64,000 bases of DNA from Arthrobotrys musiformis (lineage: Eukaryota > Ascomycota > Orbiliomycetes > Orbiliales > Orbiliaceae): the NCBI GenBank assembly GCA_036971715.1, contig JAVHJL010000010.1:310001-374000 (forward strand), given 5' to 3'. The notes under the pieces were generated by a model. It was not told where the DNA came from and did no database searches. It saw only the letters and a list, made by a program, of their open reading frames with translations. Below, one piece after another: positions 45,761-58,126 of the stretch. A program made the position numbers and the translations under genes. The first letter of the stretch is position 1. Every line of letters starts with the position of its first letter.

Positions 45761-48727
45761 CTACTCATCTCCATCGTCGTCATCGCCGCCACCCCTTCTC
45801 TGTTCATCTTGCTCTCTAGCCATCTCTTCGATGTCAAACTTCTTCCTCCCGGCCGCACCGCTGAGCTTGGCGAACTTGACGCTTTCAACCTGTCTTCCGA
45901 CCTTCTTCGTAAGCCTTTGGATCTCCTCTTCTGCATCCTTAGCTTCCTCCTTAGCCCACTCCAACACCAACGGACGCCCGTGTAAATGCGTATGCCTCAA
46001 CGCCTCCATCGCATTCTCCGCCTCCCGCACGCTCACAAACTGCGCGAAGCCGAAACCTCTGGAAGTCCTATTAAACTTCTTGGGTACCCTGACGCTCCTG
46101 AGTTTTCCGTACTGGCCGAATAAACTCCTGATCTGTTTCTCGGAAACTTCAAAGGCGAGATTCTTGATTATGATCTTGGTGCTGGCTGCATTTTTCCGAA
46201 GATCGGCCTTTTTGCGTTCTGCGGCTGCGTCATCTCCCTTATGCGATCCTCTGACTTCGAGCTTGTGGCCGTCCAAAAAGTAGCCGTTCATAGCCGCCGC
46301 CGCGGCGTCTGCGAAGACCTTGGATTTAAACTCCACGAATCCGTAACCCATACTGAGGTGCTTTCCTACATTCTTAGGGTCCGGTTTCATTTTAATCCTC
46401 GCTGCCAAAAACCCCTCGAGAGGTGAGAATAGATCTTTAAGTTTCTCTTGTGGGGTTGCGAAGCTCAGGTTTTTTACGAAGAGGGAGAAGGTTTCACCGG
46501 GTACGGCCTCGTTATCATCTGTGGATATTATATCCTTGATTGAAGGCTTGGCTACATTACCCGCAGAGTCCGCGACTTGCGTCTGTTTCGATGGTTCGAT
46601 GGGTGCCGTGAAGAGATCTTCGGGCCCCTTTTCGACCTTAAGCATCGAATCTTTGAATTTCCTGCCGTACAGACGCGTGAAAGCCGCTCGGCCGCTGGGT
46701 TCGTCCGAAAACTCAACGATAGCGATGGTACCCGTAGGCGGCATCAAAACCCTCTTCGTCTCACCGAATTCGTTGCACAAACCGCGTAATTCATCAACGG
46801 TCGTTCCGTACGCAAAGTTTTTGATCAATACGACCTTATCCCCCCGTTTCTTCTTCGCGAAGGCGGCGAGGTTTATGCCGTGTTTTTCAAAGTATTGTTT
46901 TGTTTCTTGGATTACCCTTGTTTCTGCGTGTGCTTGTTTTACGGCTGCGTCTGTGGATGTGGGGTCTAGGATATCTGCTTTGGAGACACCGAGGCGGTCT
47001 GCCATTGATGACATTACGGCATTGATGTTCATGTAGAGGGAGTTCCATTCAAAATCCGCTTTTGAGGCGTTACGCTTTTTGAGGATCTCCCGCTGTTTTT
47101 TGAGGGGGAGTTTGGAGAGGGCAAAGGAATCTAGTTGGGTTGTCCGTTTGGCTGTTCCCGGGAGGATGTGGAGGGAACGGCCTTGGAAGATTGAGGTATC
47201 TAGAGTTTGAAAAGCAGATACGGCAGAGGATGGGGATTTGAATTGGATATAGGCGAAGCCTTTTGGAGTGTGTGATTTTGAATCCATGGGGAGATGAACC
47301 TTTTAAGTGATTGTTAGTAAAATTTTCAAGGAGGTTTTGGTGGGAAGTTGGTATAGAAGGAATTGGGGTGATGGATTTGTGCTTTATCAGACTGGTTTAC
47401 TATCTATGAATGGGATCATCATCGATGTCACCTTTTGGTGCATCGCAGTTGTCCCTATCTAAGGAGGATGTCATCATATAAAGGGCAGTCGCGGAGACTG
47501 TTGTGTGTAGTATGTAGAGGGAATGTGGAAATGTGATACGATGCGATGCGATGTGGGTGCTAAAAATTTTGGACCGTCTTACCTCTTCAAGTTCTCCAAA
47601 TGGACTAAAGAGTTCTTCAAGTTCCAACTCGGTGATAGAGTAGGACAGATTCCGGACGAACAGACGGCCCGTTTCTTCGATCTTTTCAATGGCCAGATCG
47701 GATTCGGATTTGGGAGCGTCTGGTTCGGCATCTTCGGCTTCAGGAGCGTCTTCCATCTCCGCGTCGCCGTCTATACCACCCCACTCATCTGAAGTGCCTT
47801 CTTTATTGGCTTCTTCATCTGCACGAGGCTCGTCTTTTTCCAGTTTGTTGCTGGTCATGGCTTTTAACCAATCAGCGTCTGACAGACCGGGCTGAGCGGT
47901 GACATCCGGAAGGATCTCAGGATCTGCATCAACATCAGGCTCTGCAGTCTCCGCTATTGGCCCTTCAGGTACTGGTACGGGCAAAGACTCCGAAGCGTCC
48001 TTCTTGGACTTCTTCTTTTCGAGCCTTGTCCTTGAGAGGTCTTCGTATTCTCCCTCGCTCTCATCTTCAGGAGGCTGGGTGATTACGGGCTGTTCCTCAT
48101 TGACGATGGCGGTTTCGTTTTCCCAAATCTTGGTATTTGCTCGACCTTTCATCAATTGCATGTACTCTTTATACTTCGGGTCATTCTCATCAAAAGGATT
48201 GCCCTTAGTGTCTTCTGGTTTCTTGGCCTCAACGACCTCATCACGTTTCCGTTTGAGACTTTTGGCCTTGGCAGAAGGATCGTCTAAGCCATTTTTCTTC
48301 GCGTAAGCGGAAGAGCCCGGAGTATTTGCACTCCACGGGCGCGAAAGGCTGTCATCCTTTGTAGACTTGGCTAGTTCGACCGAGAGTCTTGATGTTTTTA
48401 TGTATGACCGGTCAAAGTACTTGACGGCGGCACTAGCTTGCTCGGGAGTCTTGTAGCCAATGAAGGCTATCCTGCGCTCTGGGAGGTAGCGGCAGTCTGT
48501 GATTGTGGTAGAGGAGAGAGATTGAAAGTGGGATCTCAGGAGAGCGGTAGTGAAGTTTGTGGGAGGGAGATTCCTGATGAATATACGGGAAGATGCTGGC
48601 TGGCGGCTGCACAGATGGACGTTAGCAGACTGTCACTTTGCAAGGCAATGCAATGAAGGAAGAGAGGGGAGAGGAGGAGAGGAGAGATACCATACGTGCC
48701 AGCAGGAGAAGGGTCCTCGGATGTCAT
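45761..48727 (-). CDS. mrd1: Multiple RNA-binding-domain protein Mrd1 (pre-rRNA processing)
   Basis: Exons (minus): 48727-48696, 48606-47583, 47299-45761; 864 residues. Mrd1 (human RBM19) binds the 35S pre-rRNA in the nucleolus and is needed for early cleavages giving 18S rRNA. Five RRMs are visible, with RNP2/RNP1 pairs: RRM1 IFIRNL with RRIAFIGY (~17-90); RRM2 LFVRNL with KGFAYIQF (~326-405, split by intron 2); RRM3 VLIKNF with TIAIVEF; RRM4 LFVKNL with YGFVEF; RRM5 IIIKNL with GFGFAQF. An acidic linker separates RRM1 and RRM2, and the C-terminus is acidic. Five RRMs at ~860 residues is the normal Mrd1 architecture. It shares a 0.64-kb divergent promoter with the dynein light chain gene. 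Confidence 0.96.
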
Positions 48728-49365
48728 TTTTGTGAAGGAGAAGAGGAAGAAAAATAATTGAGGTTGAGTGGAGGGAAAAGATGATAGAAAAGAGAGAAGA
48801 AAAAATTTGCGACAGAGTTTAAGGTCGAGTCTTGGCAACCACCAAGGTACCTAGGTAGTTACCGGGAGGGAAAGTCGACTGGCCCAGAGCCCGGAGGAGC
48901 CCCTCCGGTGCCCAGGGGACATGCCCAGGGTGGGCAACACGGCGCCGAGGCTTGGGCACGTCTTGAGTCTTGGCACAGTATGGAATTTCGCGCTCCCAAG
49001 AATGTTCCATGCTTGCTCTTTGCTTGCTCCGGCCTGAGACCACAGACAGACACATGTTACACTGTTTCCCTCCAATTTCATCCTGACCACCACTCGCTGT
49101 GCTCTTACTTAAGTCTTTTATCTCCTCCCCATCGAAGAACCCATCTCGTCCTCACATCTCTCCGTACAAACATCCCATCGTCCGTACCCCTGGTAAGCTT
49201 CATCAAGCTTCTCCCCCTTCGCTCCTATCTATCTGCCTATCTTTCTCCTACCCGACGATATCTTTTGGAGCTATAACACCCGACTGACCAGCCGTCCCGA
49301 TACTCTCACAGCCGTATCAACCAAAGGTCTCTCTCTTCAGATCCCCAACACGACGCTTCGAAGCA
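48728..49365. other. Divergent promoter, mrd1 / LC8 gene
   Basis: 0.64 kb shared 5' region. The LC8 side has CT-rich tracts (49085-49260) typical of fungal leaders. Confidence 0.6.
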
Positions 49366-50237
49366 ATGGTCAACAACGACAGCACCAGTGATATGAAGGG
49401 TATGTTCAGGCCATCCGTAACCGAGGATGTTTTTTCGTGGTCTCGATACGTGCTTCGATGTGGACGGACGTGCTGACTCTTTGTTTTTTTTCGCCTTGCT
49501 TTGCAGCCGTGGTCAAGTCGGCCGACATGGTGAGACGAGGCTCCCCATCCTCCCGTCGATAGAGCTTCTCAACCTCTAACCGTGCCGTTATTTCCTTCCT
49601 TTCAGGCTGAACCTATGCAAGAGGATGCTATTAAAGTTGGTAAGTTGTTGCAAGTTGCAAGTGATTTTTTTTGTTTTGTTTTGTTTTCTCTTCTGGTGTC
49701 ATCATCCTTTTTTGTTGGGCGAAACTGACTGTTTTTTTTATAGCACAGGAAGCTATGGAGAAGTGGAACATAGAGAAGGTATGAACCAAAGGGGGATAGA
49801 AGGGGAGGGGGGCGAAGGGAAGCTCCAGCGGCATTTGTCCGCGGAGCACAAGCGCTTGGCTGGTCCGAAATGGCTAACAACCTTTCCAATTCATTTCCTG
49901 CAGGACATTGCACAGCATATCAAGAAAGAGGTATGTGGTGTAAACTTTGAGATATTATATCAGCCGCGGCTATGCATCCTACTGGACTAAAAACGTGACT
50001 AACGCGACTTTCTGCACGGACATAGTTTGACAACCGATACGGGTCGACCTGGCATTGCATTGTCGGCAGGAACTTTGGTAGCTTTGTTACCCATGGTATG
50101 ATTTGCTCCCATTGTCTCTCCATACCGCTAGGCCTAAAGGCACGAGAAGGACACGGACTAATACTCGTGTAGAAACCAAGCACTTCATCTACTTCTACCT
50201 CGGCCACGTTGCGATACTGCTCTTCAAGACCGCTTAG
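49366..50237 (+). CDS. dyn2: Dynein light chain LC8
   Basis: Exons 49366-49399, 49507-49529, 49606-49639, 49744-49778, 49904-49930, 50026-50095, 50173-50237; 95 residues. LC8 is a dimeric hub protein of cytoplasmic dynein that also binds many non-motor partners. The sequence is diagnostic: VKSADM, AMEKWNIEKDIAQHIKKEFD, YGSTWHCIVGRNFGSFVTHE, and TKHFIYFYLGHVAILLFK. Six introns interrupt fewer than 290 coding bases, leaving exons of 23-70 bases. Every join is in phase and recovers the family sequence. The N-terminus is a few residues longer than metazoan LC8. Confidence 0.97.
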
Positions 50238-51492
50238 AAAGGACCAAGGGAGAAAAAAAATTGAAAAAATATAAAAAAATGCAAAAAATAACAATCAATC
50301 AAAATCAAACGGCATCCCTCACCCTGTCATTGGTTTCTTCTTTCCTATTTTCTTTTACCATATAGGCATCATCAAGCGATTCTAGCGGATGAAAAATGGG
50401 AGCATGGGTGTTATATGTTATACTATGCTTTTGGGATCAAAAATTCTTTGGATATTCTGAATCTTTTGACATGTCACCAACCGGACCTACTTCGAATTCC
50501 GGTTGATAGGGGGGAGAACCCCACCCCCCCCCCCCCCCCCCCCCTCTTTCAGGACGGTGGATTGGATTTGACGATTTTCATATTCTTTGAACTGTTAACG
50601 TTAACGTTGTCGTTGTCGTTTCCCTGTCGTTTTTGTGGTTTTGAAGTCGACGTCTTTGCCTATTCTTCCTATTCTTCTTCCCGTTCTTCTTCTCTGAGCA
50701 GCTCTTAAGCCCTCTATCTATCATTTCTATTGTTTCCCCTCCCGCAATGTATGCCAATGCCATTCCGGCTCCACTAGGGCTGGGCATGACGCTCAGTTCC
50801 AGTGCGGCTGAGTGTCTTTTTTTTTTTTTTTTCAAGATGCTGGAATGTAAAATATGATATCACAGGTTTATGAGGAACACCATTGAGTTTGACATAGCCT
50901 CCCGCCATGCCTGTTATATGCACCACCTGCCGCTAGTAATATAGTAATATACATGTATACACTTATAGACCCGGGTACCCACCCAAGTATATGCCGATAT
51001 TAAGTATTCAGTGGTCGAGCTTATCTATCGGGCCATCTTGTCTGGCTGTCTGTGCTCGAGTTTGGAGCTAAAGGATACCCCAGTAGCCGGATCCTGTTCT
51101 GGTTCTGAACTGTCCCGTTCTGCTGGCGCAAAATTGGTCGCTTAGCTGAGCACCGTCGCCCCGAACCACACCACACCAAACCACACACTTTTGCTCGACC
51201 TGCTGGGACGCTCGCCACAAGCGACAACCTCTTCCCATCAACCTCATCGTTCTCATCCAACATCACCACCAGCATCCCGGGAACCCTCACGTTCCCCTGC
51301 TTCGGTTCATACAATTACGATTTACGACATAGTCCCATTGGCCCCGACCCGTTCCCTTTCTCTTCTCGACGTCGAAACGCGACAGTGTGGCCACCTAGCC
51401 TCCCTCGCGTCCAAGCTCGATTCTAGCTTGCTCCATTGATCCTCTTTCTAGAATCGTAGCCGGAAGCCCGACTTCGATACATACCATCCAAG
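50238..51492. other. Intergenic between LC8 gene and rpb2
   Basis: 1.26 kb between two genes read in the same direction. It contains a C21 tract at 50524 and a T16 tract at 50817. The rpb2 promoter must lie in the right half; a pyrimidine-rich leader precedes the ATG. Confidence 0.6.
50524..50544. repeat. Poly-C tract, 21 bases
   Basis: Unbroken C21 about 290 bases downstream of the LC8 stop codon. Long C/G homopolymers are rare compared with A/T ones. Confidence 0.95.
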
Positions 51493-54400
51493 ATGTCCGA
51501 CATGGAAGAAGAATACGAGTATGAGGAGGAGTCCAACATCACGGCCGAGGACTGCTGGACGGTCATCTCGTCCTTCTTCGACGCCAAAGGTTTGGTCTCG
51601 CAACAGATCGATTCCTTCGATGAATTTGTCAGCACGACCATGCAAGAATTGATCGATGAAGATAATCAACTCGTTCTCGACCATAATACTCCGAGCAACG
51701 ATGAAGGTATTGCTCTTCGTCGGTTCGAGATCAAATTCGGGAATGTGCTGTTATCGCGGCCGACTTTCACGGAAGGAGACGGTTCTACCCAGGTCATGCA
51801 GCCCCAGGAGGCCAGATTACGAAATTTGACATATGCTTCGCCGTTGTACCTTCAAATGTCGCAAAAGGTCATGGTTGCACGCGAGAAGTCTATGGCCGAG
51901 AAGGAAGAAGACGAGGATGAGGATATGGAGGATGGGGAGGAAGGCGAAAAGAAGGAAAAACAGGATTTCCACTGGCAGGTCATCGGTGATACAACTGAGG
52001 AAGTTGGCGACGATGACGACGATATCGATACTTCGAATCACACCAGGGTGTTCATCGGCAAGATCCCGATTATGTTAAAATCACAATACTGCGTTTTGAA
52101 GGAGTTCAACGAGGATGGCCTCTACGGTCTCAATGAATGTCCTTATGATCAAGGAGGTTACTTTGTTATCAACGGTTCTGAGAAGGTCCTGATCGCCCAG
52201 GAGCGAAGTGCTGCCAACATTGTCCAGTGCTTCAAGAAGGCAGCTCCATCGCCTATTAGCTACATTGCCGAAATCCGAAGTGCTTTGGAGAAGGGATCCC
52301 GCCTAATTAGCAGTCTGACAATTAAACTGATGGCTAAGGGAGAGGGAAGAACTGGGTTTGGTAGAACTATAAGATCTACACTCCCATACATCAAAACCGA
52401 TGTTCCCATCGCTGTAGTCTTCCGTGCCCTCGGCGTCGTCTCCGATGAGGATATTCTCAACCGAGTCTGCTACGATCGCAACGATACCGCCATGTTGGAG
52501 ATGTTGAAGCCCTGTATCGAAGAAGCTTTCGTCATTCAGGACCGAGAAGTGGCTCTTGATTTCATTGGAAAGCGTGGATCCGCTCAAGGTATAAATCGCG
52601 ACAAGCGTATCAAGTACGCCAAAGAAATCATGCAGAAGGAACTCCTACCTCACATCTCCCAAGCCGAAGGCCACGAGACAAGAAAGGCGTTCTTCTTGGG
52701 ATACATGGTTCACAAGATGTTGCAGTGCGCTTTGGAAAGAAGAGAAACCGATGATCGAGATCATTTTGGAAGGAAACGTCTCGATCTTGCCGGTCCTCTT
52801 CTTGCAAATCTTTTCCGCATGCTTTTCAAGAAGCTCGTAAAGGATGTTTTCAAATATTTGCAGAAGTGCGTTGAGAGTGGACGAGATTTCAATGTTACTT
52901 TGGCTATCAAATCGAACACGATCACAAACGGTTTGAAATACTCGCTGGCTACGGGTAACTGGGGTGACCAGAAAAAGCCGGCTTCCGCAAAGGCCGGTGT
53001 CTCTCAGGTGCTGAACAGATATACCTTCGCCTCGACACTTTCCCATTTGCGCAGAACAAATACACCTATTGGACGAGACGGGAAAATAGCAAAGCCCCGT
53101 CAACTCCACAATACCCATTGGGGGTTGGTCTGCCCTGCCGAAACACCCGAAGGTCAAGCTTGCGGTCTGGTCAAAAACTTGTCTCTTATGTCATACATTA
53201 CTGTCGGATCTCCAACCGAACCTATCCAGGCTTTCATGGAGCAGAGGAATCTTGAGCCATTAGAAACCTTCGAACCCGGCAGATCCCCCAACGTCACAAA
53301 GGTGTTTATCAACGGATCCTGGGTTGGTGTTCACCGTGATGCTGCTTCTCTCTACCGAACGGTCCTTAGTTTGCGCCGAACCAATGTTATAAGTCACGAG
53401 GTCAGCGTCATTCGCGATATTCGTGACCGAGAGTTTAAGATTTTCAGCGATGCTGGACGTGTGACTCGCCCGCTCTATGTTATTGACAATGATCCGGGCA
53501 GTCTACACAAGGGAGAGCTGGTTTTGCAGAAATATCACATTGAGAAGCTTGAAAACGCCAAATTCCAAACTGCGGAAGACCTTGCGCCGGGCGAGGAGAA
53601 GTATGGCTGGAACGGACTTTTGAACGACGGCTGTGTTGAATACGTTGATGCCGAAGAAGAGGAAACAATTATGATTTCCATGAGTCCCGAAGATCTTGAG
53701 ATTTCTCGTCAGGTCCAAGCAGGCTACGAGATCCCAGTTGATGACAGCGGTGATATGGCGAAGAGGGTCAAGGCGAAAGTCAACCCTTACGCCCACACGT
53801 GGACTCATTGTGAGATTCATCCAAGTATGATTTTGGGTATCTGTGCCAGTATTATTCCCTTCCCGGATCACAACCAGGTACGTACACTTGATGAATCAAC
53901 TCCGATATGTATGCATCCGCTAACAACTAGCAGTCGCCTCGTAACACCTACCAATCTGCTATGGGTAAACAAGCTATGGGTATTTTCCTAACCAACTTCA
54001 ACGAAAGAATGGATACCATGGCAAATATTCTTTACTATCCGCAGAAGCCGTTGGCCACCACCAGGTCCATGGAATTCTTGAAATTCAGAGAGCTTCCAGC
54101 TGGCCAAAACGCCATCGTGGGTATTATGTGTTACAGTGGATATAACCAAGAAGACTCCGTTATTATGAATCAAAGTAGTATTGATCGCGGACTCTTTCGA
54201 AGTTTGTTCTACAGAGCATATATGGACTCCGAGAAGCGAATTGGCATGACAACAATTGAAGAATTCGAGAAGCCGATGAGAAATAATACCCTCAGGCTGA
54301 AGCACGGAACTTACGATAAGCTTGACGACGATGGTCTCGTTGCCCCCGGAGTTAGAGTTTCCGGCGAGGACATCATTATTGGGAAAACCGCACCCATCCC

Positions 54401-55468
54401 CGCAGATACAGAAGAACTGGGACAGCGAACGAAGAACCACACTAAACGCGACGTTTCCACTCCGCTCCGTAGCACAGAGAATGGTATAGTAGACCAAGTC
54501 ATGCTTACCACCAACGCCGAGGGCATGCGGTTCGTCAAGGTCCGGATGAGGACCACGAAAGTTCCGCAAATCGGCGACAAGTTTGCTTCCAGGCACGGGC
54601 AGAAGGGGACAATCGGTATTACATACCGACATGAAGATATGCCGTTTACCGCTGAGGGTATCGTTCCGGATCTTATCATCAATCCGCACGCCATTCCTTC
54701 TCGTATGACAATTGCACATTTGATCGAGTGTCAATTGAGTAAAGTGTCGTCTCTGAGAGGATTTGAAGGTGATGCGACGCCCTTCACCGAAGTTACAGTC
54801 GAGAATGTATCGCGATTGTTACGGGAACACGGCTATCAGTCCAGAGGGTTTGAGGTCATGTATAACGGTCATACAGGAAAGAAACTGGTTTGTCAAGTTT
54901 TCTTGGGGCCGACGTATTATCAGCGTCTGAGACATATGGTGGATGATAAGATTCACGCAAGAGCAAGAGGACCGGTTCAGATCTTGACAAGGCAGCCGGT
55001 GGAAGGTCGTGCTAGAGATGGTGGATTGCGTTTCGGAGAGATGGAGCGCGATTGTATGATTTCTCACGGTGCAAGTGCTTTCTTGAAGGAACGGTATGTA
55101 TCCTCCCCTTTCCTTGTCTTGGGAGAGAGTGTCAAGTTACTAACATGAGGGGAATGATACAGTCTCTTTGAGGTTTCGGACGCGTTCAGAGTCCACGTTT
55201 GTGATATCTGCGGTCTCATGACACCGATTGCGTAAGTTCCCTTCCACACTCTTTCATATAGCTGCGGGAAGAATTATCTAACAGACTACGATGGGGGGAA
55301 TATAGCAATTTGAAGAAGAACCTATTCGAATGTCGCCCGTGCCGCAACAAGACGAAGATTTCACAAATCCATCTACCGTACGCCGCCAAACTGCTGTTCC
55401 AGGAGCTAACGGCCATGAACATCGCCGCGAGAATGTACAGCAAGAGGTCTGGTGTCACCATTAGATAG
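51493..55468 (+). CDS. rpb2: RNA polymerase II second-largest subunit Rpb2
   Basis: Exons 51493-53877, 53934-55093, 55163-55231, 55306-55468; 1258 residues, normal for Rpb2. With Rpb1 it forms the catalytic cleft of RNA polymerase II. Visible: an acidic N-terminus; the fork/hybrid region THWGLVCPAETPEGQACGL; the hybrid-binding GYNQEDSVIMNQSSIDRG; the invariant GDKFASRHGQKGTIG; and the C-terminal clamp zinc site CDICG ... CRPC. Three introns all lie in the 3' half; the last two split ER/LFEV and PIA/NLKK. A strongly conserved gene and a standard phylogenetic marker, so its exons would be the best entry point for naming the organism. Confidence 0.99.
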
Positions 55469-56292
55469 TCGCTGGATATCTCAGACACTTTCCCTTTTTT
55501 TATCCGCTACCTCTTTCTCCCGCTGCAGAATATCCTTTTTTTTGCTTCTTTTTTTCCAGTTATTTATTTATTTATTCTTTCATGTTTTCAAGGGAAAATA
55601 TTAGGAATATGCATTAATTCGAGATGTTGGGCAGCTTGGTTATAGCTAGTCCTCTTCCTGACCACCCTTTCGCACTGATTCCCCTAAGTACTCACTTCCT
55701 CCTGCTTTTTTTCCTAGGATCCTCCTTCGAAAAAGGCGTGATGACAACAACCTTTTCTCACTGCGAATTTACCAAGGAAAAAACAGAAATAAAAGGAAAG
55801 GAAAGAAACCACCAAAAAAAAACCATATGCATAGTTGTTGGGAGAAAAAGCGGACAGAACGAAGCTTATGTATGTATATTACGAGAAATTTAGATCTAGA
55901 ATGGAATCGAAACAGGGACGTTTTTCTCTCTAGAGTTTATGTCTCCCGTTGAGTTTTTATATATATATTGTTCAATAATGTCGTTCGTCTTTCGTGTAAA
56001 AAGAAACTCCGGCCTAAGTGCACGCCGGATGCCAAAGAGATAATGTCCGCTAAAGTACATAACCAAACGCCGTGCAATGAAATGCAAACATACCGCTTTT
56101 TTTCAGGGCTGAGGAGGAAGAGGGAGGAAAGTTTCCCTGGGATTATATTATAAACATTAAGAGGGGAAAGAGTAATGGAGATGATCAATAAGGTGGCCTT
56201 TGAGGAAGGGTGGCGTTTGAAGGAGGAGCTTGAGGGACGGGGCCCTCGACGCGTGATTTGAGGTAAGGAGAAATGGTTTGGCAAGAAAGATA
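55469..56292. other. Convergent 3' region between rpb2 and ING gene
   Basis: 0.82 kb with T-rich then A-rich stretches. Two 3' untranslated regions expected, no gene seen. Confidence 0.6.
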
Positions 56293-57501
56293 CTATTCCT
56301 TCTTGACACCCTTTTGGTTCCTTAGTTTCGTGCAGTGGTCGCAGAACCAGCTGCCTGCTGGCTCTTTGGTGAGACCCACACATCCTGCGGATTGATTATG
56401 TTAGTATTCGAGGAAATCGGGTGGGTGAGAGGGTGAGAGGGAGAGGGACGTACCCCAGTGGAACCACTCGAAGGGACAGCTCTTGTTGTCGCATGCGACC
56501 ATGTTGCCAAAGCTTACTTGCTGGCAGACGCAGTACGGCTTCTGATCCTCGCCGGTATCTTCTTCTTCTTCGTCATTGTCGCTATCGCTGTGGTCTTCAT
56601 CCATGTCATCTTCGTTCTTTTGCTTTTTGGGCGCCGCACTGGCCGTTGGGCGTCGGACGGGTTTGGGCGGTGGGCCGCTTCGTCTCGCCGATGTCTGGCC
56701 TTGGGATAGCGATGAAACCCCACGGGTCGGAGTATTTACGCCGGAATTGGCGTTCGAAGCGTTTGCTAACGGGGATGGGCCGACGGGTGCTGGTCCGCCG
56801 GTGTTCAAACGTCGACGTTTGGCGTCCGGAGCTCCAGATGGGACGATGCCCTTCAAGGTATGGAGTAGCTGGTCTTCGGCTGATGCTGCCAAAGTTCTTG
56901 ATACACCCTCCAAGGTCGACGCTGTGCTCATTCCACTACCTGCCGAGTTATTCCCACCTGCCCTGGAGCCCGAAACGGACGGCGGTTGACGGACGGGAAG
57001 GGCATTGAGAGTAATGCTGTTTCCACCCGCACCACTGCCGCTACTGCCGCTAGCACCGGACGACGACGGCCCGGAGAGGTTCGGTGGGGCATATTGAGAT
57101 AACATCTGCGGTGTAATGAAATCTTCGCTGATAAGGCCTTCTCTTTGCAGATCTCTGATTTTCATGTCCAACCGCTTTACATGCTTCTCGATCAACTCGG
57201 TCGCTCTTTTGGCAAGTTTGCACTTCTCCTCCTGGATGACGCTTATTTCCTTGAAAGCTTCGCCGATGGCTTTGTTGTAGGCTGCTTCCTTGGGGTAGGG
57301 CACCTGCGAGCCGTTCTGGCGGATGAAACGTTGGATGGAGGCATCCTTCTGGGAGATTGATTGTTTGAGGGCGTGGACGCGTTTGTCCTTGTTTGCGAGC
57401 TCTTCGTAGAGGTGGGTGAGTTCGGCGGGGAGGTTGGAGACGTTTTCGATGAATTGTTCGAGGACGGATTGGACGTCTTCGATGGGGCCGAAGGCTGACA
57501 T
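56293..57501 (-). CDS. ING-family PHD-finger protein (Yng2/Pho23-like)
   Basis: Exons (minus): 57501-56454 and 56384-56293; 379 residues. The N-terminal ING helical domain (~3-125) contains VLEQFIENVSNLPAELTHLYE and RLDMKIRDLQREG. A Ser/Gly/Pro-rich linker follows, with a KRRR basic patch and a Glu/Asp-rich stretch, then a C-terminal PHD finger (~325-370) with CVCQQVSFGNMVACDN, CPFEWFHWGCVGL and WFCDHC, split by the intron. The C4HC3 residues are complete. ING PHD fingers read trimethylated H3K4 and bring acetyltransferase (NuA4, NuA3) or deacetylase (Rpd3L) complexes to active genes. I lean to Yng2 of NuA4 from the ING domain but cannot exclude Pho23. It diverges from hos2. Confidence 0.93.
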
Positions 57502-58126
57502 TCTTGCCTTCTTTTGAGCTCGGCTTTCTCTGTTTGTTTGAGGTTTCGGACGGGGTTTTTTATATGGTTGTGATGCTCAGGAGGTGGAGATTTGATTTGT
57601 ATTGGTGGATGACGGGCTACCCGGGCTTTTGAATGTGATATGGTCGGTGGTTGATGGTCTAGTTGTTGGAGGATGGTTGAAGGATGCTCGAGGAAGTGGC
57701 GATGGGATGAGGTTTGGAGCCGAACAAGCGAATCCTTCTTGTGGAACATTCTTGTTTAGCTAAGCAAGCAGCCTTCGTTTCTTTATCCTTGTCCATCGCC
57801 ACATTCGCGAACTCACCTTCAACCATTCGAACATCGAACATCGAACATCGAACACCAACATCGTCGACCGTCGACCATCGCCCGTCAATAGCAACATCAT
57901 CGGCTTCATTCAGCATCAGAGGTAAGCCCGATGTAAAATTCTATGAGTTTGTTTGTCAGCAATAGCTTATTGATCGTGATACTCGAATGTTGGAATAGAA
58001 TCAATCACTCGCCCTCGAAGATATGCCCCGGTAGCAGCTCGAGATCCAAGCATACTCACACTACCATACTATCATACTTCATATCGCATACGCTCGATTG
58101 AACGATATATTGCTTGAGCGATCACG
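57502..58126. other. Divergent promoter, ING gene / hos2
   Basis: 0.63 kb shared 5' region. It contains a 7-bp tandem repeat at 57828-57855. A short GT-AG leader intron for hos2 is possible but unproven. Confidence 0.55.
57828..57855. repeat. 7-bp tandem repeat (CGAACAT)x4
   Basis: Three perfect CGAACAT units and a fourth ending in C, in the hos2/ING divergent promoter, probably within the hos2 leader. Confidence 0.9.

Noticed and set aside
53988..54734. 248-codon open frame antisense to rpb2
   Set aside because: It lies entirely within a strongly conserved rpb2 exon on the opposite strand and has no family features; it is a shadow of codon bias.
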